Virus record (IMG/VR): IMGVR_UViG_3300035670_000618
Coordinates: 1 to 38,058 of that record
DNA length: 38,058 nucleotides
DNA from: a virus
Strand: one strand, 5' to 3'
The notes under the pieces: generated by a model
Database searches by the model: none
Seen by the model: only the letters and a program-made list of their open reading frames with translations
What the model was told of the DNA's origin: nothing
Translations under genes and position numbers: made by a program
Part shown: positions 8,901 through 15,528 of the stretch, in pieces
Position numbering within the stretch: position 1 is the stretch's first letter
How the letters are laid out: each line of letters begins with the position of its first letter

Positions 8901-9487
8901 TTTGAGCCTAAAGGAGGCGTGGAACGGTATTTTCCAAGGACCTGCGGGACCGGACTGAACGGGCTCAGGCTATTGCGCGCGCCGTTAATAAACAGCGTCG
9001 GGCTGTCTGTGGTCCCGGATGTGCTGGAAAGAGAATCCAGCTTTGGCTGTTTGATAGGGATAAGCGCGTTAACGGCCAGCATCCCAACAGTTGTAACGAC
9101 AGCTGCGATAACGGCACTTGATACAGCGAATAAAGTGGTCCCAGCTTGACCAAGGGCCCACCACTGTCCTGTCATCACAGCAACTGCCATAACGGCGATC
9201 ATCGCCACAGTGCGAAGAACGTCTTTTTCTCCTCCACCTCCTCCACCCATGGGAACAGGATAGGCCCTCACCTCTACCAGATCACCGGATAAAGGTTTTA
9301 CGGTATGCCATTGATCCCGCGGTATAACACGGCCTTTGACAAACGCTGTGGCGTGCCTCACCTGCTTTTTGTCAGGCTGGGCCTGCTCCACCATCTCCTG
9401 GAGCGTGATTCCCTCCTCAAACTCCATCCGTTTCTGTTCAACTTTGAACGGATGCAGGACCGCGGTCATTTTGACTATGCCAGGCAT
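5972..9487 (-). CDS. J-like tail tip / host-specificity protein
   Basis: About 1171 residues from the ATG at 9487, chosen because longer starts lie inside the NlpC/P60 gene; the two overlap by 13 bases. The first 95 residues look like the ubiquitin/beta-grasp TAPI-type domain (VLHPFKVEQKRMEFEEGI). A glycine run (PMGGGGGGEKD) and a long hydrophobic stretch (VAMIAVMAVAVMTGQWWAL, then AVIAAVVTTVGMLAVNAL) follow, as in tip proteins of many siphophages. The remainder holds gp27-like hub repeats and fibronectin-like domains near the C-terminus (PLSNMTISVFGAQAMIRWD). It forms the distal tail tip that contacts the host. Length agrees with the family. Confidence 0.88.
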   Translation of the reverse strand: MPGIVKMTAVLHPFKVEQKRMEFEEGITLQEMVEQAQPDKKQVRHATAFVKGRVIPRDQWHTVKPLSGDLVEVRAYPVPMGGGGGGEKDVLRTVAMIAVMAVAVMTGQWWALGQAGTTLFAVSSAVIAAVVTTVGMLAVNALIPIKQPKLDSLSSTSGTTDSPTLFINGARNSLSPFSPVPQVLGKYRSTPPLGSKPYTEIIGDKQFIRMLFVWGIGPLSIDLTSLKIGETPISEFEGVKMEHREGYDTDEPFTLFPSAINQQDFTVLLSYDAGWISRTSTVYADELGIDITFPYGLVEYDDVGARAPASVTLEIEYREAGSSPWLKIDTTDPKFQTTANAEWLNKSGSDLNSVTFTQSRTSAIRHGIRWAVSSRGQYEIRMRRTSADTSSTQIYDVANWTALRTITNDDPINSPVPVAATALVIQATDQLNGIVDQFNGLVTTVCMDWDAETETWIERATQNPASLFRHVLQGNAMANPMADARLDLDTLQDWHEFCDEKGFTFNMIRDFQGSVWDVLADVAAAGRAAPTQIDGKWSVAIDRPQATPVSYITPRNSFDFKAQKFFLNAPHGFRIQFPNEDEGYTFDERRVYRDGYDDGNATVFESLELPGVTDPDQIYRLGRFRLAQALNQPERWSFGQDMEFMTYRRGQRVTITHDVILVGLYFGRIKGLVLDGADVTGIELDEEITMEAGKTYGVIIRTLENPSLSAQVDTVAGTSKSLTFTEPVSGIGSPAEAAIAIGNMFGFGIFGEESDDALIISQAPSSNLKAQMIAVPYREAIYTADTETIPEFVTKITPLVEIPAPTIKNIVSDESAMVISSTGTLKVRIGIGFNPLNKELFGVEPELRVQMRPSSTAEPYAPAFIEEMTAGHVFIGDVRTGEEWDIRLRFVVPGRLPGPWTTISSHRVVGRSTAPSPLSNMTISVFGAQAMIRWDKPAELDVLFGGEVVFRHSSLSEGATWGGSVTIGQSARARTLFAVLPLKPGTYLARVYDVDGTPSEEVTTVTTKQASVHEFVNVNTLDEASSFLGTHDNTEEDAGNLRLTEGSPRVLTGTYTFANGFDFLTVSRVRLTTRIAVAAYNISDTVDGRTDPIDSWEDFDGVLQAGGDARIFVRHTDDDPEGSPLSWSQWERLDSAEFEARAFQFKVELTVDSQDYNIVVSELGIDADQIA

Positions 9488-9894
9488 CGATACACACCTT
9501 TCAGCCGTTTGGCCCACATAACGCTGTTTAAACGCTCTATAACAGTCCCCACGGTCTTTTCGCAATGAAGGAACTCTCTACGGTTAATCATCATGCCAAC
9601 GTGCAACAGGCCTCCTCCCAGCGTAAATAGCGCCACATCTAACGGCATATAGCGGCCGTCTTTGACCTCTGCCCACTGGCGCTTTTGCTCATCGATCAGC
9701 TTGTTCAAGATCTTGCGGCTGCCCGGACTATTGCCAGGATCAGGATACTCGTCGAGATAATCCGGAAGCTCTTTGCCCAAGACTTCGCGATAGGATACAT
9801 ACGGCACTGCCCAGCAGTCCCAGCCTGAAAAATCCCGGCCCTTTTCCCTAAACGGAACTTTAAGCGCATCTTTCACAAATTCCTGTATGGTCAC
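9475..9894 (-). CDS. NlpC/P60-family tail peptidase
   Basis: 139 residues, starting at a GTG that overlaps the upstream stop (GTGA). The catalytic cysteine lies in FSGWDCWAV (C27) and the histidine in LLHVGMMI (H98), in the spacing of NlpC/P60 peptidases. Family knowledge: the enzyme cuts peptidoglycan stem peptides and is carried at the tail tip to help DNA entry, like lambda gpK. It sits directly before the J-like gene, as expected. There is no signal peptide, consistent with a virion part. Confidence 0.88.
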   Translation of the reverse strand: MTIQEFVKDALKVPFREKGRDFSGWDCWAVPYVSYREVLGKELPDYLDEYPDPGNSPGSRKILNKLIDEQKRQWAEVKDGRYMPLDVALFTLGGGLLHVGMMINRREFLHCEKTVGTVIERLNSVMWAKRLKGVYRCLA

Positions 9895-10352
9895 AGGATC
9901 CCCCTGTAATTGGCCGGGCTGAACGTATAGGCCGGATATGGCTCTCTGGTCAGGTCTTCGAAGTTAATATCCGCGTCCACGCTTAAAGCGTCGTAGCTGA
10001 CATTGGTCATGACCATCCCGGGAAACTCCATCTCCACAACATCCGGCGTTTCCTGCCGGACAACAGATATGGTCACGCTTGGCGGAGTTGAAATAGACCG
10101 GATAGCCTGTCCGATCTCGCGCGAAACATTGCTGATGCTCAGTTTTGCAACGGGCGGCGAATTTTCTTTTGAGTCCGGAAGGACAATGTCAAAGGGAAAT
10201 CCAATATAAACATCCCCGTTGGACGTGATATTTGCTTTGTTATTTGCAACGAGGATCGGGGTGGAAAGGTCGGCATGCTCGATCTTCAGCAAAACCAGCG
10301 GCAGATTGCTTGCGTTTTGCCAGGCGTCCTGTTTAAGATTGTCTGTTATCAT
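9891..10352 (-). CDS. DUF1833-type distal tail protein
   Basis: 153 residues, ATG overlapping the upstream stop (ATGA). The sequence has the beta-rich pattern of DUF1833 proteins (PLVLLKIEHADLSTPILVANN, YIGFPFDIVLP, ISNVSREIGQAIRSI, PAYTFSPANYRGI), which occur between the tape measure and the NlpC/P60 protein in many siphophages and correspond in position to lambda gpL. It is probably a baseplate or tail-tip component. I assign the family from the motif set and position, not from a search. Confidence 0.75.
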   Translation of the reverse strand: MITDNLKQDAWQNASNLPLVLLKIEHADLSTPILVANNKANITSNGDVYIGFPFDIVLPDSKENSPPVAKLSISNVSREIGQAIRSISTPPSVTISVVRQETPDVVEMEFPGMVMTNVSYDALSVDADINFEDLTREPYPAYTFSPANYRGIL

Positions 10353-10714
10353 GGCAAAATTTCAATTTCAAAATCGGCCATCCATAAACGGTCATTCGGG
10401 CTTGATGCCGGCTTGACACACTTCCACTCCGGCTTGCCTTTAAATCGCATATCGGCTGTCGCGTCTGTTTTGGGATGCTTCCAGGTAAAAGACAGCGCGC
10501 CCTGCTGCAGGGTCGTGCGAAAGAACGCGTCAAAAATGACCAGCTGGGCCCCGGTCAAGACCAGCGGACCCTTGGCCACCTGGCTGATGGCCGTGAATCT
10601 GTTTCTGACCGATGCCGGCCCGGAGTCCATGGACGTGGTTAAACGGCTTTCGTCATCCTTGACACTGGTGTTTGCCAGAAAGTTTTGCGGTAAGGTTGCG
10701 GGCCAGTCTGCCAT
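10349..10714 (-). CDS. Distal tail protein (gpM-like position)
   Basis: 121 residues when begun at the ATG at 10714, which has GAGAGG six bases upstream; the longer frame runs into a terminator hairpin and is unlikely. The protein starts ADWPATLPQNFL, a typical opening of small siphophage tail proteins, and contains LTGAQLVIFDAFFRTTLQQG and FTWKHPKTDATADMRFKG, a beta-sandwich-like pattern found in lambda gpM-type proteins. It is the first gene behind the plus-strand lipoprotein and terminator, so it may need its own transcription start or readthrough. Confidence 0.65.
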   Translation of the reverse strand: MADWPATLPQNFLANTSVKDDESRLTTSMDSGPASVRNRFTAISQVAKGPLVLTGAQLVIFDAFFRTTLQQGALSFTWKHPKTDATADMRFKGKPEWKCVKPASSPNDRLWMADFEIEILP

Positions 10715-10724
10715 ATTTACCTCT

Positions 10725-10769
10725 CCAAAATAAGAAAGCCCAACACCGGCCAATGAGCAGGTATTGGGC
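10725..10769 (-). terminator. Intrinsic terminator-like hairpin before the distal tail genes
   Basis: On the minus strand GCCCAA-ACC pairs with GGT-TTGGGC (10738-10769, one mismatch) and is followed by TTTCTTATTTT (10737-10727). It lies just ahead of the ribosome site of the gene at 10714. It closely resembles the hairpin at 35616-35657, also in layout. Confidence 0.6.
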
Positions 10770-10786
10770 TGTTTAAATTAAACTCT

Positions 10787-10815
10787 TGTTCCCCGTCGAG
10801 AGCAAAAGCCAGTAA
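10787..10815 (-). other. Conserved stem-loop upstream of a terminator (copy A)
   Basis: On the minus strand CTCT-CGACGGGGAACA-AGAG forms a small hairpin 20 bases before the terminator at 10725-10769. The core TCYCGACGGGGA recurs at 35682-35692 before a very similar terminator. I infer a repeated structured leader or antiterminator element; function is unknown. Confidence 0.35.
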
Positions 10816-10846
10816 ATCTTAACTTATAATGCTATTCTACAAATAT

Positions 10847-10875
10847 TTGACATTTTTCTACATTTACGGTATTCT
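10847..10875 (+). promoter_or_regulatory. Promoter for the plus-strand lipoprotein gene
   Basis: TTGACA (10847-10852), a 17-base spacer and TATTCT (10870-10875). The predicted start of transcription falls at or next to the ATG at 10882, which would give a leaderless message. An alternative -10 TATAAT lies at 10825-10830 but has no good -35. No ribosome-binding site is visible before the ATG, consistent with a leaderless start. Confidence 0.5.
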
Positions 10876-10881
10876 TCAGAC

Positions 10882-11256
10882 ATGAAAACAACCATTAAAT
10901 GCCTGAATTTGCTGATTCTCATTATCCTCTCCATCGGACTGTCTTCCTGCGCTTCTAATTATTACTGGGCCAGCGTTCATCCATCCTGGAATCCTCCACA
11001 AGGTGGAGAGTACGCGGTAGCTCAATGCAAGGCAAAATCTGAAATGGTTTACGCTCCTAACCCTTTTGATGAAGCCTTCAAAAGAAAAGAAATCTACAAT
11101 AAGTGTATGGAAGCTTTCGGTTACGCATTGCAAAAGCCTCCAAAAGATGTTATCTCTCCCGAAGGTCATGCACGTATTAAAGCCACTCAAGAAAAGTTTA
11201 GAAAAGAAAAGCTTGAAACTTTTAATTTCAAAAACAATTCTTCCACAGTAAAATAA
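10882..11256 (+). CDS. Plus-strand lipoprotein (moron candidate)
   Basis: 124 residues. The N-terminus is a lipoprotein signal (KTTIKCLNLLILIILSIGL, lipobox LSSC with the acylated cysteine at 23). The mature part has two further cysteines (AQCKAKSE, NKCMEAFGY) and a basic, helical C-terminus. It is the only convincing plus-strand gene in the window, lies between the tape measure and distal tail genes, and has its own promoter. This is the usual layout of a moron, a gene expressed independently of the phage lytic operon. Lipoproteins in this position in other phages can block superinfection or alter the host envelope; that role is inference. It is more A+T-rich than its neighbours. Confidence 0.85.
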   Translation: MKTTIKCLNLLILIILSIGLSSCASNYYWASVHPSWNPPQGGEYAVAQCKAKSEMVYAPNPFDEAFKRKEIYNKCMEAFGYALQKPPKDVISPEGHARIKATQEKFRKEKLETFNFKNNSSTVK

Positions 11257-11275
11257 TACTTTTTTATTCATCTGC

Positions 11276-13027
11276 TTATCTTTTTGTCAATGTCTGTCCA
11301 AGCCCAAACGTATTTTTAAGACTTCGGTGCGTTTTGCTTCCAGGCTTATTGATATTACCGGCCACGGCCTCATCAATGTAAATATTGATCCTCTCCATGC
11401 CGTTATCCTGCTGGGTTTCCTGCCGGGCCTCTGTGCCAGGTGGAGTATAAATATTAATCTCTGTTTTTGTTCCGCCTGTGCTCCTCACCCCAAGATCTCC
11501 GGACGATGTGCGCATTAGCGGCAGGATGGCCTCTTTCCCGGCTTCTCCAGCCAATCCGCGCTTCCCTCCGGTCATGGGAAAAGAAATTGGTCCATCGATA
11601 ACTCCGCCTGACGCAAAAGGTACGTAAGAAAATACATTACCTTTTGCTGATCTTATTGTCATATTTTGCACATTAGTAGGAGGTGTATATGTATTAACTC
11701 CACCGCCAAACCTTGAAACCTGCTGGGAATAACTTAACCCTCCTCCGGCAAACATTGAGCTTATCGCGTCAGCCAAAGGTTGGGTAATTGTTTTGCGCAG
11801 TAATATTTTCTCAATATCCTGTGCCAACCCCAACAAAACATCATGAAATCTTTTGCCTTCAATAATCGCACCTTCGAATGCTGACTGAAAAGAATACCCC
11901 AAATCGACCGCGACTTTATTTAACTGGCTGGTGTATGACGACTGCTTGATGGTCATCGTATTGGCCGCGTCTATCTTCTTGCTGATATCGTCCCAGGCCT
12001 TCATCGAGGCCTTGTTAAACGTATCGCTATCAATAGCGCCCTCCCTGAGGAGTTCGTTATAGCCTTTTATAGTGTCGTTATATTTTTCAAGGTCCGTCCT
12101 TGATTCCAACTGAAGCTTTAAACCGTCTTCTCTTAGCTTATTTTTTCTTTCCTCTACGGCAATTTGCTCCTCCATCGACTCTGTAAATGTCTTTGTTGCT
12201 TCCGCAGCCTGTTGGGTTGACTGCTCATAAATCTTGGCCGCCTGCTCATACTGCCCCATCCTCATCAGAGCATCGTAAGCCTCTTTTTTACCGCGTTCAT
12301 CCACAACGTTGGTAAAAAAATCCAGAGTCGATGAAAGAACGGCAATTTTTATCCCCTCAATGGTTTTGGCCATCTGCTTAAACTTGTCGTTGATGCGATC
12401 GGCCTTTTCCGCCAGGCTGGTAGAAATAGTGTTACCGTACTTGTCCGACTCCTCCGTCAGGCGTTTTATCCCGTCACTGCCCTCATTAAGCAACGGTATC
12501 ATCTGCGCACCGCTGCGACCGAATAATTCCATGGCCATGGCTGACTTGGCAACGCCATCCGGCATTTTTGAAAAATTTGCGGCAACCTCTGTCAATATTT
12601 CCGTGCTTGACTTTAACAATCCGTTAGAGTCGCGCACCGATATTCCCATGGAAGAAAAAGCTTTGTTGTTCTCGTACGCGGCCTTATTCATCCTTGAAAT
12701 AGACGTGCTCAGGTTTTCCATGGACACATCCGACATGTCCGCGGCATAGCCCAAACGGGACAACTCTTCTGCGGTCATGCCCAGAGTCTTGGCCAGCTTC
12801 CCCATGTCTTCGGTTTTGTCCAGGGTTTGTTTAAGCGCAGCGGCGAAACCGGTAGCGCCAGCGATCAGAGCGGTGGTGAGAACAGCGGAATTGAATTTGG
12901 CGGCTTTGGATATCCTCGTCAGCTCTTTTTCAGCTTGCCAGGCGGCCTTATCCATGGCCGTGGTAAATGAGGTTGTGTCAGCGCTCAAAAGAACATTTAA
13001 GCTTCCCAATGATCCCAGGCTACTCAT
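11276..13027 (-). CDS. Tail tape measure protein
   Basis: 583 residues. LNVLLSADTTSFTTAMDKAA is the family start, followed by a hydrophobic segment (AVLTTALIAGATGFAAAL) and the typical MGKLAKTLGMTAEELSRLGYAA and AMELFGRSGAQMIPLLNEG motifs. The centre is long helical, and the C-terminus ends in the lambda gpH-like SFPMTGGKRGLAGEAGKEAILPL block. Family knowledge: it sets tail length and enters the host membrane at DNA ejection. At 583 residues it predicts a short tail, roughly 85-90 nm by the 0.15 nm per residue rule. It follows the frameshifted chaperone by one base, as expected. Confidence 0.9.
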   Translation of the reverse strand: MSSLGSLGSLNVLLSADTTSFTTAMDKAAWQAEKELTRISKAAKFNSAVLTTALIAGATGFAAALKQTLDKTEDMGKLAKTLGMTAEELSRLGYAADMSDVSMENLSTSISRMNKAAYENNKAFSSMGISVRDSNGLLKSSTEILTEVAANFSKMPDGVAKSAMAMELFGRSGAQMIPLLNEGSDGIKRLTEESDKYGNTISTSLAEKADRINDKFKQMAKTIEGIKIAVLSSTLDFFTNVVDERGKKEAYDALMRMGQYEQAAKIYEQSTQQAAEATKTFTESMEEQIAVEERKNKLREDGLKLQLESRTDLEKYNDTIKGYNELLREGAIDSDTFNKASMKAWDDISKKIDAANTMTIKQSSYTSQLNKVAVDLGYSFQSAFEGAIIEGKRFHDVLLGLAQDIEKILLRKTITQPLADAISSMFAGGGLSYSQQVSRFGGGVNTYTPPTNVQNMTIRSAKGNVFSYVPFASGGVIDGPISFPMTGGKRGLAGEAGKEAILPLMRTSSGDLGVRSTGGTKTEINIYTPPGTEARQETQQDNGMERINIYIDEAVAGNINKPGSKTHRSLKNTFGLGQTLTKR

Positions 13028-13584
13028 TTATTTCACCTTATTTTTCACAACCAGATGCGCGAACATGGACTTGAGCTTACCGGTATTTTCTTTGATCTCA
13101 TCTGGCGGATTATTTTTAATGTCCCTGTATGCCATCCATTCCGTGAGCTCTGAGCTTGATATTTCACGGAGCAATTTTCCAACGGTCATCCCGAGTTTCT
13201 CCGCCAAAAAAAAATAAAATTGCCGCTCGGGCCGGCTTAAGAGTTTTTTTTGTGGTCCTCAAGCGCTTCTTCGGTGATGCTGTTGAGCCTGTTGGCAACC
13301 TGGCAAATCCTGTCCAGACTTTTAAATCCAAGTCTTGTGACAACCGGGATATCCTTTTCCGTGAACATGGCATTGCCGTTTTCATCGACAACGGTGGCAA
13401 CGACCAGTTTGGCGCGTGGACTGACCAGGCGCTTCTGGCTGTCGCGCTCGTTGAGCGATTGTTCCCACATATCTCGGCCTTCTCCGGTCATTTCGGAGAC
13501 GATAACATCACCATCCCATTCAGGAATACGCACGACTTCGGTCTTTAGTTTTGTTTTTGCGGTTATTTGATCTTTGGATAACAT
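13028..13584 (-). CDS. Tail assembly chaperone, -1 frameshift product (lambda gpGT-like)
   Basis: The chaperone frame stops at 13237, but a -1 frame is open across that stop and continues to TAA at 13028. After a slip on A AAA AAC (13249-13243) it reads LLSRPERQFYFFLAEKLG, then MTVGKLLREISSSELTEWMAY and so on for about 70 residues. GMTVGxLL...ELTEWMA is the recognised T-domain pattern of phage tail assembly proteins. The stop is followed one base later by the tape measure ATG, the standard place. Family knowledge: the longer product made at low frequency recruits the tail tube protein to the tape measure. An internal ATG at 13178 is an alternative way to make the T part alone. Confidence 0.85.
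13237..13584 (-). CDS. Tail assembly chaperone, short product (lambda gpG-like)
   Basis: 115 residues, starting MLSKDQITAKTKLKTEVVRI and ending EEALEDHKKNS. The acidic, mixed pattern (PEWDGDVIVSEMTGEGRDMWE, LVVATVVDENGNAMFTEKDI) is that of small siphophage tail chaperones which lie between tail tube and tape measure. It coats the tape measure during tail assembly and is not in the virion. The last codons form the slippery site for the longer product. Confidence 0.85.
   Translation of the reverse strand: MLSKDQITAKTKLKTEVVRIPEWDGDVIVSEMTGEGRDMWEQSLNERDSQKRLVSPRAKLVVATVVDENGNAMFTEKDIPVVTRLGFKSLDRICQVANRLNSITEEALEDHKKNS
13243..13249 (-). other. Programmed -1 ribosomal frameshift site
   Basis: On the minus strand the zero frame reads CAC AAA AAA AAC TCT TAA. 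A AAA AAC is a classical bacterial slippery heptamer, and a stop follows two codons later. The GC-rich stretch AAGCCGGCCCGAGCGGC just downstream can fold and may stimulate the slip. Confidence 0.8.
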
Positions 13585-13614
13585 GACGGATCCTTTATGT
13601 TATTTATTCCGGAG

Positions 13615-14025
13615 TTAAGATTCCAGAATCGATCCGGAGATCTCAATGGTGCAGCTGCCCTTGACGACGCCGTCAACACCGCCGGAAATAGGAACGGCTG
13701 TAACAAATCCGTTGAACGTCCAGTAGCTTCCGTCAGAAAACGTCAGCTTGAAGGGCGTGATAGCGCCTGAAGCCTTGGCCGTGCGCAGCGCGGCATGGAC
13801 CGTGTTGTCCGGAATAAAATTCATTTCGAACGTCAGCTGGCCGTTGTCCTGCAGGCCCATGCGCTTTTCCTTGGCCGTGCTGCTTAAATCCGTGACATCG
13901 ATGACCTGGGCAGAGCCGCCCGGTCCGCTGAACGAATTGATCTCCGGGATGGTTTGATACGTGACCGGCGAACCCGAGCCGATCCCCAGCGTTGTCCCCT
14001 GGGCGGGTATTGCGGATGAACTCAT
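13615..14025 (-). CDS. Major tail tube protein
   Basis: 136 residues. IPAQGTTLGIGSGSPVTYQ and the motif DVTDLSSTAKEKRMGLQDNG belong to lambda gpV/HK97-type tail tube proteins, as does the C-terminal FSDGSYWTFNGFVTAVPISG. It polymerises in rings around the tape measure. Unusually, it is separated from the neck genes by 15 kb; the chaperone and tape measure follow directly as normal. AGGAGG lies before the ATG. Confidence 0.88.
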   Translation of the reverse strand: MSSSAIPAQGTTLGIGSGSPVTYQTIPEINSFSGPGGSAQVIDVTDLSSTAKEKRMGLQDNGQLTFEMNFIPDNTVHAALRTAKASGAITPFKLTFSDGSYWTFNGFVTAVPISGGVDGVVKGSCTIEISGSILES

Positions 14026-14065
14026 ATTTGTCCTCCTGTTTTAAAATTTCTTCCTGTTACCATAC

Positions 14066-14281
14066 TTACAAAACCGCCAACGAGTTCAAGTCTTTTCTGA
14101 CGGAAATGCCCTGCGGCGCTTTATCCATCTTCCCGCGCTCTAGCCTGTATTTCCGGTTAGCTTGCCGGTGGCGGTCATCCAGGCAGTTGGGGCAGTATTT
14201 CTTGCGCTTTTTGTGGTTGGCGTGAATGACCGGATAGTAAAACACCCGACGGCATTGTTTACAGCGCGCCGTCTTCATCAT
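14066..14281 (-). CDS. Small zinc-ribbon protein
   Basis: 71 residues from the ATG at 14281, which overlaps the preceding stop. CKQCRRVFYY and YCPNCLDDRH give two CxxC knuckles for one zinc; the rest is basic. The C-terminal RKDLNS codons are part of a 20-base exact repeat also found after terL. Probably nucleic-acid binding; no defined function. Confidence 0.65.
   Translation of the reverse strand: MMKTARCKQCRRVFYYPVIHANHKKRKKYCPNCLDDRHRQANRKYRLERGKMDKAPQGISVRKDLNSLAVL
14079..14098. repeat. 20-bp direct repeat, copy 1
   Basis: The sequence AACGAGTTCAAGTCTTTTCT (plus strand) occurs exactly here, inside the 3' end of the small zinc-ribbon gene, and again at 35738-35757 in the same orientation. 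It contains the TPsi-loop-like string GTTCAAGTC. Confidence 0.85.
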
Positions 14282-14685
14282 ATCTTGTCCGCCTTTAAAG
14301 CAGGAGGCCCGGAAAATTTGCTTATCCACAAAAGCACCATGGCGTCTACCAGCCTGTACTTTTCAACAGACAAGCAAGACGACCCGTCCTCTGCTATTAA
14401 CGTGACTAGAAAGCCGCTAGACGTCCCGGATATGTTTAGCGAGCGCCTTGGGAAATCCTCCATGATCTCATCTGCCATGGGCGCCTGAAGCATGCTGAGC
14501 TCATCAGATACCCGGCCCAGGCTGTACTTAAAATTCGCGTGCTCATGCGTCCACCAGCAAAAAGCGGTTTTTTTGGTCCAGCCGGCCGCCTTCAGCCGCT
14601 TGGCATCATCCAGCATCACCACATACCGCTGCATGAACTGACATGACCAGTTTTCTCCGCTAAAAGCTATCGGGCGATCTTTCAT
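14278..14685 (-). CDS. Hypothetical protein
   Basis: 135 residues; the ATG overlaps the upstream stop (ATGA). It contains AKRLKAAGWTKKTAFCWWTHE, a Trp-rich helix-like stretch, and a beta segment LVTLIAEDGSSCLSVEKYRL. The end (LVDAMVLLWISKF) looks helical. I do not recognise a family. It lies in a run of accessory genes between the RT and the tail tube. Confidence 0.65.
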   Translation of the reverse strand: MKDRPIAFSGENWSCQFMQRYVVMLDDAKRLKAAGWTKKTAFCWWTHEHANFKYSLGRVSDELSMLQAPMADEIMEDFPRRSLNISGTSSGFLVTLIAEDGSSCLSVEKYRLVDAMVLLWISKFSGPPALKADKI

Positions 14686-15062
14686 TTAACACCTACCAGA
14701 ATCCACGGAGGAAGCGGCTGTTCTTTTTCTTTTGATTTCCACAGGTGCAGGCAATAAGGATGGTTGTTCACGTAGTCGCTCTTCGGCGGGTGTATCTGTA
14801 TAACGGCCTCGTCCTCGTCCCAGAACATGTCTTTAATCCTGCACATCTCATCCCACGTTGGGCACCGGTTCGGCAGCGAGATTGAAACGTGTTCCCAACC
14901 CGATCCAACCTCTGGACCAATAGCTCCGCTTGAAAGAACGACCGCTGTTTTTCCGCTTGCCATCGGTATCTTGAATGCTCCGGTCATTCCGTAATCGTCA
15001 GATGACGCAAACTCTCCGTTTCTGATCCTGAACCGGTTTATCTGCTTAGATGACTTTTTCAT
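14682..15062 (-). CDS. Hypothetical protein (phage accessory)
   Basis: 126 residues. After a basic start it has FKIPMASGKTAVVLSSGAIG and WEHVSISLPNRCPTWDEMCR, then EAVIQIHPPKSDYVNNHPY and LHLWK. This order (W-E-H-V-S, C-P-T-W-E-E-M, H-P-P, N-H-P-Y-C-L-H-L-W) is one I associate with a widespread uncharacterised phage protein; no enzymatic function is known to me. ATGA overlap with the next gene indicates co-translation. Confidence 0.7.
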   Translation of the reverse strand: MKKSSKQINRFRIRNGEFASSDDYGMTGAFKIPMASGKTAVVLSSGAIGPEVGSGWEHVSISLPNRCPTWDEMCRIKDMFWDEDEAVIQIHPPKSDYVNNHPYCLHLWKSKEKEQPLPPWILVGVK

Positions 15063-15087
15063 GACTTATTTTCTCCAGCAACAATAT

Positions 15088-15303
15088 TTAAATCAACTGC
15101 ACGTCCGATATCTCGTCCTTGTTGATGACCCGCACGCACCGCGGCCGGTCGCAAGCTACCAGCGTTTTTCTTTTTCTGTACCATGGGCCTGCCGTCTGCT
15201 CCTCGATGACCACGGCGTTCTTGTACACATACACCCACGTCTGGTCAACAGACACCCTGTCGGCTGCTATCTCTTCGCCATCTATCGTCGTCACCGTAAA
15301 CAT
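15088..15303 (-). CDS. Small hypothetical protein
   Basis: 71 residues starting MFTVTTIDGEEIAADRVSVD. The pattern is all beta (TWVYVYKNAVVIEEQ, KTLVACDRPRCVRVI) with two cysteines. It could be a small beta-barrel. No family recognised. It lies 25 bases upstream of the next gene in the run. Confidence 0.6.
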   Translation of the reverse strand: MFTVTTIDGEEIAADRVSVDQTWVYVYKNAVVIEEQTAGPWYRKRKTLVACDRPRCVRVINKDEISDVQLI

Positions 15304-15420
15304 ATTGCCGCTTTTAATACCCCAAAGTCGATCCCGGCGTTACCGCTGTTGGCACGCTTGGAATGCCTACAAGGCGAAGATCGAAGGCCGCGCCTCCAGC
15401 CTGATCCCTGGGGATGAGAA
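15304..15420 (-). other. Gap between RT cassette and accessory genes
   Basis: No gene with a normal start. A minus-strand open frame across it ends with VGIPSVPTAVTPGSTLGY but has no ATG, GTG or TTG near its beginning, so it looks like a remnant of a truncated gene. I checked it for a template repeat resembling the DUF1566 gene end and found none. Confidence 0.4.
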
Positions 15421-15528
15421 TTAATGTTTAAGAGCATTTATTACCGCAAAAACCACACTGGTCCAGAAGACCGCCATAATTAAAAACATTAAGCACCAGA
15501 CAAAAACAGCTGTCCTGTCATAACGCAT
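15421..15528 (-). CDS. 35-residue membrane peptide behind the RT
   Basis: An ATG at 15528 with AGGAGG seven bases upstream overlaps the RT stop by eleven bases. The peptide has one strong membrane segment (VFVWCLMFLIMAVFWTSVVF) flanked by a basic start (RYDR) and a short basic tail (LKH). Position and ribosome site support translation coupled to the RT. Function unknown. Confidence 0.55.
   Translation of the reverse strand: MRYDRTAVFVWCLMFLIMAVFWTSVVFAVINALKH

Noticed and set aside
11257-11275. Terminator between the convergent lipoprotein and tape measure genes
   Set aside because: Only a short T run is present without a stem; convergent transcripts may overlap.
12309-13217. Plus-strand frames of about 146 codons opposite the tape measure gene
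   Set aside because: No ribosome sites or recognisable motifs, and the opposite strand encodes a well-supported tape measure protein.
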